A stretch of 11,044 bases of DNA from Cloacibacterium caeni_C (GTDB taxonomy: Bacteria > Bacteroidota > Bacteroidia > Flavobacteriales > Weeksellaceae): assembly GCA_002422665.1 (NCBI GenBank), contig DITA01000101.1, positions 1 through 11,044 of the forward strand. The letters are read 5' to 3'. The first letter of the stretch is position 1, and each line of letters starts with the position of its first letter. Both the position numbers and the translations under genes were made by a program. The notes below the pieces were generated by a model. The model did no database searches. It was given only the letters and a program-made list of their open reading frames with translations, and was not told the DNA's origin. Of the stretch, positions 1 through 7,996 are shown in pieces.

Positions 1-1549
1 CTGGACTGATTTTCTTGAGTGTCTGGCCTCCTAATCCTGACGCAGTAGCTTGAATATCAGCGATGTAACAAATATCACCTGTTCTTAAATTCTTAGTAAG
101 ACTAGCAACTGAGCTTAATGAATTTCCGTTTATAAACATTGCTGCTCTACCTGGAACTTTAAATTTAAAACCAGTAACCTCAAATGTAACTGGGAAATCA
201 AAATCAGGGATTCCTGCTCCTACAGTTTGATTTGCGATAGAACTTGCTGGCATTGTAAGTTCATTTTCCCCTCTAATTTGTCCTTGTGGTCTTGGTACAT
301 TTTTAATTCTAAACTCAAATTTCTGAGTAATTACTTGACCTTTTGGTCCTTTTCCAGAAATGGTTAATGTAGTAGTATTTCCTGAACCTGGAGTTACTAC
401 CCAAGAACCACCTCCTTTTTTAGTAACCGTTCCGCCAGTTGCTGTAAGTGTAGTTTGGCTATTATCAGCACCAAGGATAGAACCAGAAATAGGGTTCTGA
501 ACACCACGGTATAAAACGTTCATTTTATCAGCAGATAATAAGGCTCCACTTTCGAATGCTACTTCTTTAGCACCAGGAACTACTCTATATGGATGAGAGA
601 ATTTGTATTCTAATTTTTTACCATTAGCATCGTTAAATGAAACAATACCATTGAAAGTATATTCTCCTGGAGTAGAAGAAACTAATGATTTATAACCAAT
701 TCCGTTTTCTGTTCTGTCTGCACCAGCAACACCAAATCCTGGTAAATTACTGTCATACGTACCAATGAATACTTTTGCTTCAGCTGGTTCTCCTTGAATA
801 ATTACATCTGGAGCAGCAACTACCGCTTCGAAAGCATCAAACTTGATATCTGCATCTACTTTTTCTCTTAACATTAGAGAAAGAGCGTCTGACTGTAAGT
901 TTCTAGCTTCTGACTGAATTACCTCTAAATTAGAAAGTGCAGCAATTAAAGGCTGATTATAAAATTTGTATTGTATCCAGTTTTTACCTTGTTTTTTATA
1001 AGGTGCATCATCAGTTGATAGTCTTTTTTTAGCTCTCTCTACTACAGAAACTAAATCTTTATTGTTTCCAAAATTTTGAATGATGTAGCTTTGAAGCGCA
1101 GCCATTTTAGACTTTAAATCCTCAGAATCTTTAGTTGGTAATTCTGCATCTCCACCTTTAAAGAACTTTTTAGTTACAGCATCTGTATTGTTTAAAGAAG
1201 AAAAATTATCTTCTACATTTTTGTTAGCATCAAATCCTGCTTCTGTTTTTAATTGTCCTTTTATACTTTCAATAAAATCTACTAACTCATCAGCTTTTGA
1301 CTTCATTCCTTGGTATTGCTGACTTGCCAAACCAAAGGTTTCAGGTGAATTACTAGCTTTAGCTTTTAAAGTGATTTCAAAGATTTTATTTTTTTCTTCT
1401 GCTGACTCTCTAGAATCAGTAAGAGATTGATTAGTATCTTGGTATGACCTTATGATTTCTTGGTCTATCTGCATTGCAAGCATAGCAATGAAAACCAGAT
1501 ACATCAAGTTAATCATTTTCTGACGAGGTGTTTGTTTTCCTTTTGCCAT
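1..1549 (-). CDS. gldM: GldM, type IX secretion/gliding motor protein (3' end cut by window edge)
   Basis: An open frame of 516 codons reads leftward from an ATG at 1549 with no stop before the window edge. GldM pairs with GldL in the inner membrane and reaches across the periplasm to the GldK/GldN ring, passing proton-motive-force energy to the type IX secretion system and gliding machinery. The N-terminus MAKGKQTPRQKMINLMYLVF carries Arg9 just before one transmembrane helix (about 12-28). This arginine is the family residue thought to pair with the GldL glutamate. The rest is a long periplasmic region: a helical first part (about 30-220), then beta-rich, Gly/Ser/Thr-rich domains. GldM proteins are usually about 510-530 residues, so only a few C-terminal residues should be missing. 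It lies 47 bp after gldL in the same operon. gldN would be expected just left of the window. Identification is confident. Confidence 0.95.
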   Translation of the reverse strand, partial: MAKGKQTPRQKMINLMYLVFIAMLAMQIDQEIIRSYQDTNQSLTDSRESAEEKNKIFEITLKAKASNSPETFGLASQQYQGMKSKADELVDFIESIKGQLKTEAGFDANKNVEDNFSSLNNTDAVTKKFFKGGDAELPTKDSEDLKSKMAALQSYIIQNFGNNKDLVSVVERAKKRLSTDDAPYKKQGKNWIQYKFYNQPLIAALSNLEVIQSEARNLQSDALSLMLREKVDADIKFDAFEAVVAAPDVIIQGEPAEAKVFIGTYDSNLPGFGVAGADRTENGIGYKSLVSSTPGEYTFNGIVSFNDANGKKLEYKFSHPYRVVPGAKEVAFESGALLSADKMNVLYRGVQNPISGSILGADNSQTTLTATGGTVTKKGGGSWVVTPGSGNTTTLTISGKGPKGQVITQKFEFRIKNVPRPQGQIRGENELTMPASSIANQTVGAGIPDFDFPVTFEVTGFKFKVPGRAAMFINGNSLSSVASLTKNLRTGDICYIADIQATASGLGGQTLKKISP

Positions 1550-1596
1550 TTTAATTCTTTTTTAAAATTTTTATTGATTAAAATATTGAAAGAAAA

Positions 1597-2283
1597 TTAA
1601 GCTTTCATTGCAGAAAGCATACCTCCGTAAACTCTATTAAGATTATTTAAATTAGATGTAAGACCTGCTAGTTCCTCGTTAAACTTCTGAGATTGGTCTG
1701 CAGATTTTTGAATATCTTCTACATACTTTTTACTCATTTCGCTTTGTGCTTTACCATGCTCTAATTGTAGTGCATATAATGCATTCATACTTTCTAGATG
1801 ACTAGCAGCTAAAGTTAATTGATCATTATACTTAGAAGTAGCTTGAGACACATCTACCGTAGAATTAATTTGTTCTACAGAAGTTGAGAATTTATCAATT
1901 CCTGTTTTTAGTCTTTCGAATAATTCTACATCAAGTTTAGCATCAGCTAACATTTTATCTAATTTATTTGACAAGGTAACGTCTAAGTCAGAAGTTTCTA
2001 CCGCAGCTACTTTTCTAGCTTTAGGCTGAGCATCTGAATCTAATAATTCTGGATAAACATTTTCCCAAGCGTATGATGCTTCTTCTTTTGGAGCGTCAAA
2101 TGCGAAAATTAAGAAAATTAAAGCTTCTACACCTAAGCCGATTGCCAGAATCCAAGACCCAGTTAATGCTCCAATATTCCAGTGATTTAACTTAAATAAT
2201 GCTCCTAAAATTACAACAGCAGCTCCTGCTGAATATATAAAATTTAAAGTTGTGTCTTTAGTTTTAAACGGATTCCCAATCAT
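1597..2283 (-). CDS. gldL: GldL, type IX secretion/gliding motor inner-membrane protein
   Basis: This 228-residue protein is the membrane partner of GldM in the proton-driven motor of type IX secretion and gliding. Two transmembrane helices are visible at about residues 13-30 and 41-62. Lys31, His34 and Glu53 fall at the spacing of the Lys27/His30/Glu49 set described for Flavobacterium johnsoniae GldL, so the proton-path residues appear intact. After the membrane hairpin comes a cytoplasmic tail of about 165 residues, mostly helical and charged (about 95-228), probably coiled-coil. Length is normal for the family. The ATG at 2283 is the natural start because the first helix follows at once. 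It sits 27 bp after gldK and 47 bp before gldM, all on the minus strand, so the three are almost certainly co-transcribed. Confidence 0.96.
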   Translation of the reverse strand: MIGNPFKTKDTTLNFIYSAGAAVVILGALFKLNHWNIGALTGSWILAIGLGVEALIFLIFAFDAPKEEASYAWENVYPELLDSDAQPKARKVAAVETSDLDVTLSNKLDKMLADAKLDVELFERLKTGIDKFSTSVEQINSTVDVSQATSKYNDQLTLAASHLESMNALYALQLEHGKAQSEMSKKYVEDIQKSADQSQKFNEELAGLTSNLNNLNRVYGGMLSAMKA

Positions 2284-2310
2284 ACCTTTGATTTTTATAG
2301 TTTTTAATTT

Positions 2311-3720
2311 TTATTTACTTGTTCTTCTAATCTGGACTGTTCCTGCAGGAATATCTTGTATTGTTCTAAAACCTATATAACTTCTAGCAGAATCTTTTCT
2401 TTCCCAATCTCTGTATCCTGTCATTAAAAGATAACCTACATCCTTCCAAGAACCTCCTCTCACAGATTTTTTTACCTCTCTATAAGCTTGATTTGATAAA
2501 TAAGGATTCAGAGTAGACGAAAATTGATAGGTTGAATTACTGTAAGGAGACTCTGTCCATTCTGCAACATTTCCTGCCATATCATAAAGCCCAAAACCAT
2601 TTCTATGGAATTTTTTTACAGGAGCGGTATAAGGATATGTTCCTTTCTTTTCGTCTTCTATATAATTTCCTCTTTTCGGTTTAAAGTTTGCTAAATAACA
2701 ACCTCTATCATCTGTAAGATAAGGACCACCCCAAGGATAAGTTGCATTTTCTAAACCACCTCTTGCAGCATATTCCCATTCTGCTTCTGTTGGCAATCTA
2801 AATTTCATTGGAGCATCTCCTCTTTTTTTACCAGATTTTACATAATCTCTTTTTGCTTTCGTTTTATAATCACAAAAAGCTCTTGCTTGATCCCAAGTTA
2901 CTCCTACTACAGGATAATCCTTATATGCTTTATGCCAAAAATATCTATCAAATAAAGGCTCATTATAAGCATAGTTAAAATCTTTAACCCAAACTGTAGT
3001 ATCTGGATAAACGGCTATGCTTTCTTTTTTAAGGTATTTTGCACTTCTGTTATTATCTTTTACAGCTGTAGCAATATCTTCCCACTCATAAGAATATTTT
3101 AATTTCTGAGTATCTAGAAGTCTTTCATTATTAATTCTTTTAGCTGGTGGCAAGTAAAGAGATTCCATTACTTCTGCATATTTATCGTCTGGATATTGAC
3201 TAGTTTTCCAGTATAATGGCACTCTCCAATCTAATTTTTTAGAATCATTGTAACCATCTCTGTCTCCTTGAGCTTCTAAGAAAGTTTCATAAGGAGTAAC
3301 ATTTGCTCCTGCTTTTTTTGATTTATAAGCATAATTGTCGATTCCAGCTCCTCCTGTTCCATCACCTGCAGCTTCTGCTAATAATGTTCTTGCAATAGAG
3401 TCTCTTACATAATTTACGAAGAGTCTGTACTCTGAATTGGTTACCTCTGATTCATCCATAAAAAATGAAGAAACGGTAACGGTTTTTAGTGGCGCTTTTT
3501 CTGGAGTTCCTGTATAATCTGCATCACCTTGCCCCATCACGAATGAACCACCTGGAATGGCCACCATCCCAAAAGGTCTTTGTGCAACAAAAGATTTTTT
3601 ACTTTCTTTCGGCACCAATTCTCCTCTAGAGTCTGGTTTTCCAGAGCTTGCTCTTCCTCCACCTTTAGAACATGAAACCACAAAAGATGCTGCAAGCATC
3701 AAAAGAAACATTCTTTTCAT
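2311..3720 (-). CDS. gldK: GldK, type IX secretion outer-membrane lipoprotein with FGE-sulfatase fold
   Basis: This 469-residue lipoprotein is the ring component that, with GldN, sits at the periplasmic face of the outer membrane in type IX secretion. A type II signal peptide ends at the lipobox FVVSC (Cys17), followed by SKGGG rather than an acidic surface-export signal, which fits an inward-facing protein. The body has a formylglycine-generating-enzyme fold: IPGGSFVMG (55-63), YPVVGVTW (269-276), FRLPTEAEWEYAARGG (307-322), GFGLYDMAGNVAEW (375-388), RGGSW (421-425) and GFRT (450-453). Between RGGSW and GFRT, where true FGE enzymes carry the catalytic cysteines, there is no cysteine, so the role should be structural. 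Residues about 105-265 are an insertion rich in Tyr, Lys and Asp, absent from simple FGE domains. First gene of the gldKLM operon, with a promoter just upstream. Confidence 0.96.
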   Translation of the reverse strand: MKRMFLLMLAASFVVSCSKGGGRASSGKPDSRGELVPKESKKSFVAQRPFGMVAIPGGSFVMGQGDADYTGTPEKAPLKTVTVSSFFMDESEVTNSEYRLFVNYVRDSIARTLLAEAAGDGTGGAGIDNYAYKSKKAGANVTPYETFLEAQGDRDGYNDSKKLDWRVPLYWKTSQYPDDKYAEVMESLYLPPAKRINNERLLDTQKLKYSYEWEDIATAVKDNNRSAKYLKKESIAVYPDTTVWVKDFNYAYNEPLFDRYFWHKAYKDYPVVGVTWDQARAFCDYKTKAKRDYVKSGKKRGDAPMKFRLPTEAEWEYAARGGLENATYPWGGPYLTDDRGCYLANFKPKRGNYIEDEKKGTYPYTAPVKKFHRNGFGLYDMAGNVAEWTESPYSNSTYQFSSTLNPYLSNQAYREVKKSVRGGSWKDVGYLLMTGYRDWERKDSARSYIGFRTIQDIPAGTVQIRRTSK

Positions 3721-3743
3721 TATACTATTATAGTTTAAAGCGG

Positions 3744-3774
3744 TAAATATATAATTAATTTTTTTTTTAACAAA
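3744..3774 (-). promoter_or_regulatory. Promoter of the gldKLM operon
   Basis: On the minus strand, TTTG (3774-3771) is followed after exactly 19 bp by TATATTTA (3751-3744). This differs from the Bacteroidota -33/-7 consensus (TTTG, about 19 bp, TAnnTTTG) only in the last base. It would start transcription near 3737, leaving a leader of roughly 15-20 bases before the gldK ATG at 3720. The 113-bp space between glmS and gldK also supports a separate promoter here. This is a pattern match and has not been tested. Confidence 0.65.
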
Positions 3775-3833
3775 TCTTTAAGATTTTTTTTAAACGAAAA
3801 TTAAAGTAAAATATTTTGTATCTGATTAAAAAT

Positions 3834-5684
3834 TTATTCTACTGTTACAGATTTTGCAAGATTTCTTGGTTGGTCTACGTTTGCACCTCTGTAAACGGCA
3901 ATGTAGTAAGCTAATAATTGTAACGGAATAGATGCTACTATTGGAGAGAAACATTCTGAAGTTTCTGGAATTTCTATTACATAATCTGCCATTGAAGCTA
4001 CTTGCTCATCTCCGTAATTTACCACAGCGATTACCTTACCTTTTCTGGCTTTAATTTCTTGAACATTACTTACAATTTTATCATAATGTCCTTTTTTAGG
4101 AGCAATAATTACAATTGGCATATTTTCGTCTATCAAAGCAATAGGACCATGTTTCATTTCTGCTGCTGGATAACCTTCTGCATGGATATAAGAAATCTCT
4201 TTCAATTTAAGTGCTCCTTCTAATGCTGCAGGAAAATTAAATCCTCTACCTAAGTATAAGAAATTGGTAGAATTCACAAAATCATGTGCAATTTCTTTCA
4301 CATAATCATGTGTAGATTTTAGAACCTCTTCTACTTTTTTCGGGATATTATCTAACTCCGTGATGAGTCTCATGAACTCTGCATTACTTAGATTACCGTT
4401 ATGCTTACCTAATTTAAGGGCGATAAGTGATAAAATAGTTAATTGAGCTGTAAATGCTTTGGTAGAAGCCACTCCAATCTCTGGACCAGCATGAGTATAA
4501 GAACCTGCATCTGAGAATCTTGCAATAGATGAATCTACTACATTACAAATTCCATAGATGAATGCTCCTTTTTCTTTAGCCAATTTAATCGCTGCCATTG
4601 AATCTGCAGTTTCTCCTGATTGAGAAATAGCTACTACGATATCTTTTTCGGTAATGATAGGATTTCTGTATCTGAATTCTGAAGCATATTCTACTTCTAC
4701 CGGAATTCTTGCAAATTCTTCGATAAGATATTCTCCGATTAAACCAGCATGCCAAGAAGTACCACACGCAATGATGATGATTCTTTCTGCTTTATTAATT
4801 CTATCAAGGTGATCCCAGATTCCAGCCATTTTAATAATGCCTTCATTTACGAGTAGTCTACCTCTTAATGTATCTTGAATAGATTTTGGCTGTTCAAAAA
4901 TTTCTTTTAGCATGAAATGTTCATAACCTCCTTTTTCTATTTGTTCTAATGATAATTTAAGCTCTTGAATAGCGGGTTCTATTATTTCATTTTCTTTTAT
5001 ACTTCTTATTTCTACTCCTTTTTCTAGAGAAATAGTAGCCATGTGTCCATCTTCTAAATAGACTGCTTCTTTAGTGAATTCCACAAATGGAGAAGCATCC
5101 GATGCGATGAAATACTCTTTATCTCCTAAACCAATAGCAAGCGGAGAACCTAGTCTTCCTACAACTAAAACGCCAGGATAATCCTTGTGCATTACAGTAA
5201 TTGCATACGCACCATAAACTTCGTTTAGAGCATATCTTACTGCTTCGGAAAAATTAATTTTTTGGGTATCTAATATATATTGGATAAGATTTACAAGAAC
5301 TTCTGTATCTGTTTCAGAAGAAAAGGTAAATCCTTTGCCTATAAGCATAGTCTTAATCGTATCATAATTTTCGATAATACCATTATGTACAAGAGCAATT
5401 TTGCCATCATTTGAAACATGTGGGTGAGAATTTCTATCGCTAGGAACACCGTGAGTGGCCCATCTTGTATGTCCCATTCCTACATGAGAAGTTGCTTTTA
5501 GATTCTCAGAAATTTCTACTAAATCAGAAACTTTACCCTTTGTTTTTTTAACTTCGAAGCTATTATTTGTATCTTCTAGTACAATTCCTGCACTATCATA
5601 ACCTCTATATTCTAATCTTCTCAAGCCGTTGATAACGATATCATAAGCGTCTTGAAAACCTGTATAACCTACAATTCCGCACAT
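3834..5684 (-). CDS. glmS: Glutamine-fructose-6-phosphate aminotransferase (isomerizing)
   Basis: This cytoplasmic enzyme makes glucosamine-6-phosphate from fructose-6-phosphate and glutamine, the committed step toward UDP-GlcNAc for peptidoglycan and LPS. Its 616 residues match the family. The N-terminal class II glutaminase domain (about 1-225) starts MCGIVGY, so Cys2 becomes the nucleophile after Met removal. It also has HTRWATHG (72-79) and HNGIIEN (100-106). Two SIS sugar-isomerase domains follow. The first has CGTS (307-310), SQSGETADS (354-362) and STKAFTAQ (407-414). The second has KLKE (493-496) and KHGP (511-514), with Glu496 and His512 matching the E. coli isomerase residues. The C-terminal tail ends QPRNLAKSVTVE, with the conserved Lys611. 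All key residues are present. It starts 6 bp after the DUF4270 gene and is the last gene of that unit. I saw no glmS-type ribozyme leader, and the 6-bp gap leaves no room for one. Confidence 0.98.
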   Translation of the reverse strand: MCGIVGYTGFQDAYDIVINGLRRLEYRGYDSAGIVLEDTNNSFEVKKTKGKVSDLVEISENLKATSHVGMGHTRWATHGVPSDRNSHPHVSNDGKIALVHNGIIENYDTIKTMLIGKGFTFSSETDTEVLVNLIQYILDTQKINFSEAVRYALNEVYGAYAITVMHKDYPGVLVVGRLGSPLAIGLGDKEYFIASDASPFVEFTKEAVYLEDGHMATISLEKGVEIRSIKENEIIEPAIQELKLSLEQIEKGGYEHFMLKEIFEQPKSIQDTLRGRLLVNEGIIKMAGIWDHLDRINKAERIIIIACGTSWHAGLIGEYLIEEFARIPVEVEYASEFRYRNPIITEKDIVVAISQSGETADSMAAIKLAKEKGAFIYGICNVVDSSIARFSDAGSYTHAGPEIGVASTKAFTAQLTILSLIALKLGKHNGNLSNAEFMRLITELDNIPKKVEEVLKSTHDYVKEIAHDFVNSTNFLYLGRGFNFPAALEGALKLKEISYIHAEGYPAAEMKHGPIALIDENMPIVIIAPKKGHYDKIVSNVQEIKARKGKVIAVVNYGDEQVASMADYVIEIPETSECFSPIVASIPLQLLAYYIAVYRGANVDQPRNLAKSVTVE

Positions 5685-5690
5685 AGTTAT

Positions 5691-7232
5691 TTATTTTTTT
5701 GAGTAAATTATTTTTAATTGAGCCTTATATTGAGTATTATTAGCATCAGATCCTACTAAAACAATTCTATTCGGAGTATACGCTTTAGTTGTATATTCAG
5801 TTCCTAAAAGAGCCCCGGTTGAACTAGAAGTTTGAAAGCTTCCTATATTAATAGAAATAGGTTTATTCGCTTCTTCCTTTTCTATAATATTTTTAACAAA
5901 CTGAGTAATACTTATTTCATAGTAAGCAGGATTTTTATCTAAATCTACGCCTCTTACCATTTTGTAAACACCTGAATAAGCAAAAACATCTTTATCTGGA
6001 AAAAATGAATATGTAGTAGTATTATCCGTACCAATAGTTTTTACTAAAGTAGTAAACGTTTCCGGTTTAGCATAAGAATTATTCCATAAAACTTCGTCTG
6101 TATATAATCTTATTTTAGCAGAAAGTAAACCTGCTTTTTCATTTTTATATAAATTTTTAAGCTTAGCAATAATGGCATCAGGAATTACTACTTCTGCACC
6201 TGGCCCTCCCATTCCTTGTAAGAAAATTTTGGCATCTCCACTTGTGTTAGGAGTGGTTGGTACATAATTAACAAATGTGTTGCTTCTATTGTACTGAATT
6301 TGGTTAAAATGTACATTAGATGACCCTAAATCTAGTGTATAACTTCCTTGAGTTCTTGTAGTAGTACTATTTTCTGTTTTATCATATTTATAATAGATAA
6401 TAGCAGATAATTCGTTTGGATTAAAATTAAAAATATAACCATCATTTTCTGCTACAGAAAGCTTTAATCCTTTAAAATATCTAATAAAACTTGCAACATC
6501 TTTTAGTTCAAAAGCTCCTTTTTTATCAATAATTTTAGATTGGAAAAAATCTTTATCTAAAGGTATTCTTAACCCTGCATCTCTGCTGAATAGTTCAGAA
6601 TTATCAGAGTCTTTGGTAATTTTATTAGATCTAATGAATCCATCAAATGATTTAGTTCCTAATAAAGTTCCAGTATTAACCTGTTGATTAGAATAAAAGT
6701 TAGTTTCTGTAGAATATAAGAAATCGGTAACTTCATGTACATTGATGGTAAAATTTCTTTTCGCTTTTCCGTATTTTTTAATAGGATAACTTGTTACTAC
6801 TTTTTTTGCAGCGATATTATCTGGGTGTATGTAATCTTCATAAGTTTTAGTCACTACAGAATCGGTTGCTGTTTGGTAAAGAGGTTTCATCTGTAAAACT
6901 ACAGAATCTACTACAGCATTTGCACCAAAATCTGGATCATAAGAAGATAATCTTACTTGGGTAACATACGATGATTTCTGCATCCCAAAGTTTGGCTCAT
7001 CAAAAGCACCTAAAGTAGCTTCTGATAATCTATCATTATCTGCTTCTAGAGCATCATTATTATAAACATTATAGGCTACTACATCGAAACTTTCTTCTGT
7101 TCCTTGAGCTGTACCGTTTTGGAAAAATTGCATTCCTAATTCGTCTGGCTCAGATTCACAAGCTACTGTAATAGCAGCTCCCGAAAATAAAATAAAAAAT
7201 AGCCTAAAAATATTCTGAATTTCTTTTATCAT
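5691..7232 (-). CDS. DUF4270 family lipoprotein
   Basis: This 513-residue predicted lipoprotein looks like the DUF4270 family of Bacteroidota, whose function is not established. A hydrophobic signal (about 7-24) ends at the lipobox TVAC, with Cys25 as the lipidated residue. The next residues, ESEPDE, are strongly acidic and resemble the signals that send Bacteroidota lipoproteins to the cell surface, so outer-leaflet display is possible but inferred. The mature part is rich in Thr, Ser, Asn and Tyr with alternating beta-strand-like stretches and no evident catalytic motif. It lies 25 bp after the short GT5 gene and 6 bp before glmS, all minus strand. This close link suggests an envelope role near hexosamine or polysaccharide metabolism, but nothing in the protein shows what it binds. 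I assign the family from its overall character and context. Confidence 0.82.
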   Translation of the reverse strand: MIKEIQNIFRLFFILFSGAAITVACESEPDELGMQFFQNGTAQGTEESFDVVAYNVYNNDALEADNDRLSEATLGAFDEPNFGMQKSSYVTQVRLSSYDPDFGANAVVDSVVLQMKPLYQTATDSVVTKTYEDYIHPDNIAAKKVVTSYPIKKYGKAKRNFTINVHEVTDFLYSTETNFYSNQQVNTGTLLGTKSFDGFIRSNKITKDSDNSELFSRDAGLRIPLDKDFFQSKIIDKKGAFELKDVASFIRYFKGLKLSVAENDGYIFNFNPNELSAIIYYKYDKTENSTTTRTQGSYTLDLGSSNVHFNQIQYNRSNTFVNYVPTTPNTSGDAKIFLQGMGGPGAEVVIPDAIIAKLKNLYKNEKAGLLSAKIRLYTDEVLWNNSYAKPETFTTLVKTIGTDNTTTYSFFPDKDVFAYSGVYKMVRGVDLDKNPAYYEISITQFVKNIIEKEEANKPISINIGSFQTSSSTGALLGTEYTTKAYTPNRIVLVGSDANNTQYKAQLKIIYSKK

Positions 7233-7257
7233 TTAAGTAATTATATGTGATTTGTGA

Positions 7258-7850
7258 TTAGTAAATTTCGCTTATAGAACCGCCGTCTACATATTCGTTT
7301 TTAGGTGTTTTAGATTCTTCAAAGGCTTTGTCTAGTTTTTCTTCTAAAAATTCATCTCCTTTTACAATAGTATCTACCAAATTCATACTTTCTATTACAA
7401 AACTTTGGATGGTAGGTTCTTCTAATGCTTTAAGGTTTTCAATATTATCAAACTTTAATTTTTCAGTAATATTGTCACCTAGAGATAAATCTTTTTCATT
7501 GTACACAGAAAGCACAAGTTGAGTATCATTAAAATAAGAATCTGTCTTATAGTAATTTTTAAGGTAAATCGGGATAAATGACGCCATCCATCCATTAAAA
7601 TGGATAATATCTGGAACCCAATTTAGTTTTTTAATAGTTTCAATTACACCTCTTGCAAAGAAAATTGCTCGTTCATCATTATCATCAAACGGTTGATTAT
7701 CTTCATCCTGATAATATTGTTTTCTCTTGAAGTATTCTTCATTATCTATGAAATAAACCTGCAATCTTTCTCCTGGCAAAGAAGCAACTTTTATGATTAA
7801 AGGCTGGTCTAAATCATTGATAATGATATTCATTCCAGATAATCTAATCA
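7258..7850 (-). CDS. Short glycogen/starch synthase-like (GT5) protein, N-terminus lost in gap
   Basis: The 196 C-terminal residues of a protein resembling the N-terminal domain of glycogen synthase (GT5, GlgA) are visible. The frame enters the N gap with a codon xTG, probably Val, just before IRLSGMN. Recognisable stretches are VYFIDNEEYF (31-40 of the visible part), DERAIFFARGVIETIKKLNW (58-77) and PDIIHFNGWMA (79-89). The last aligns with the GlgA HxHDWHA segment, but the Asp and catalytic His are replaced (NGWMA). The protein ends with a stop at 7258, with no second Rossmann domain, whereas E. coli GlgA is about 477 residues. Short proteins of about 270 residues of this kind are common in Flavobacteriia and are usually annotated 'glycogen synthase'. 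Ordinary glycogen synthesis is doubtful. About 60 N-terminal residues should lie in the gap. First visible gene of the unit with DUF4270 and glmS. Confidence 0.85.
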
Positions 7851-7996
7851 NNNNNNNNNNNNNNNNNNNNNNNNNNNNNNNNNNNNNNNNNNNNNNNNNN
7901 NNNNNNNNNNNNNNNNNNNNNNNNNNNNNNNNNNNNNNNNNNNNNNNNNNNNNNNNNNNNNNNNNNNNNNNNNNNNNNNNNNNNNNNNNNNNNNNN
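7851..7996. other. Assembly gap (146 N)
   Basis: A run of 146 undetermined bases separates the minus-strand GT5-like gene from plus-strand panC. It must contain the start codons of both divergent genes and the promoters between them. Any reading frame passing through it, such as the minus-strand frame continuing to 8145, is an artefact. The run length is probably a nominal scaffold estimate (see findings). Confidence 0.97.

Noticed and set aside
2311..3720. gldK as an active sulfatase-modifying (formylglycine-generating) enzyme
   Set aside because: It has no cysteines at the catalytic positions, and its lipoprotein signal, insertion and operon identify it as GldK.
3772..3786. Hairpin AAATCTT/AAGATTT between glmS and gldK as a glmS terminator
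   Set aside because: The stem is almost all A/T with a one-base loop, and on the glmS strand it is not followed by a T run. It also overlaps the better-supported gldK -33 element.
4002..4767. Short frames inside glmS (plus 4002-4223, minus 4585-4767)
   Set aside because: They lie in other frames of a fully supported glmS and show no recognisable protein character.
7328..7522. Plus-strand frame of 64 codons opposite the GT5-like gene
   Set aside because: It is antisense to conserved coding sequence, with no start context or domain.
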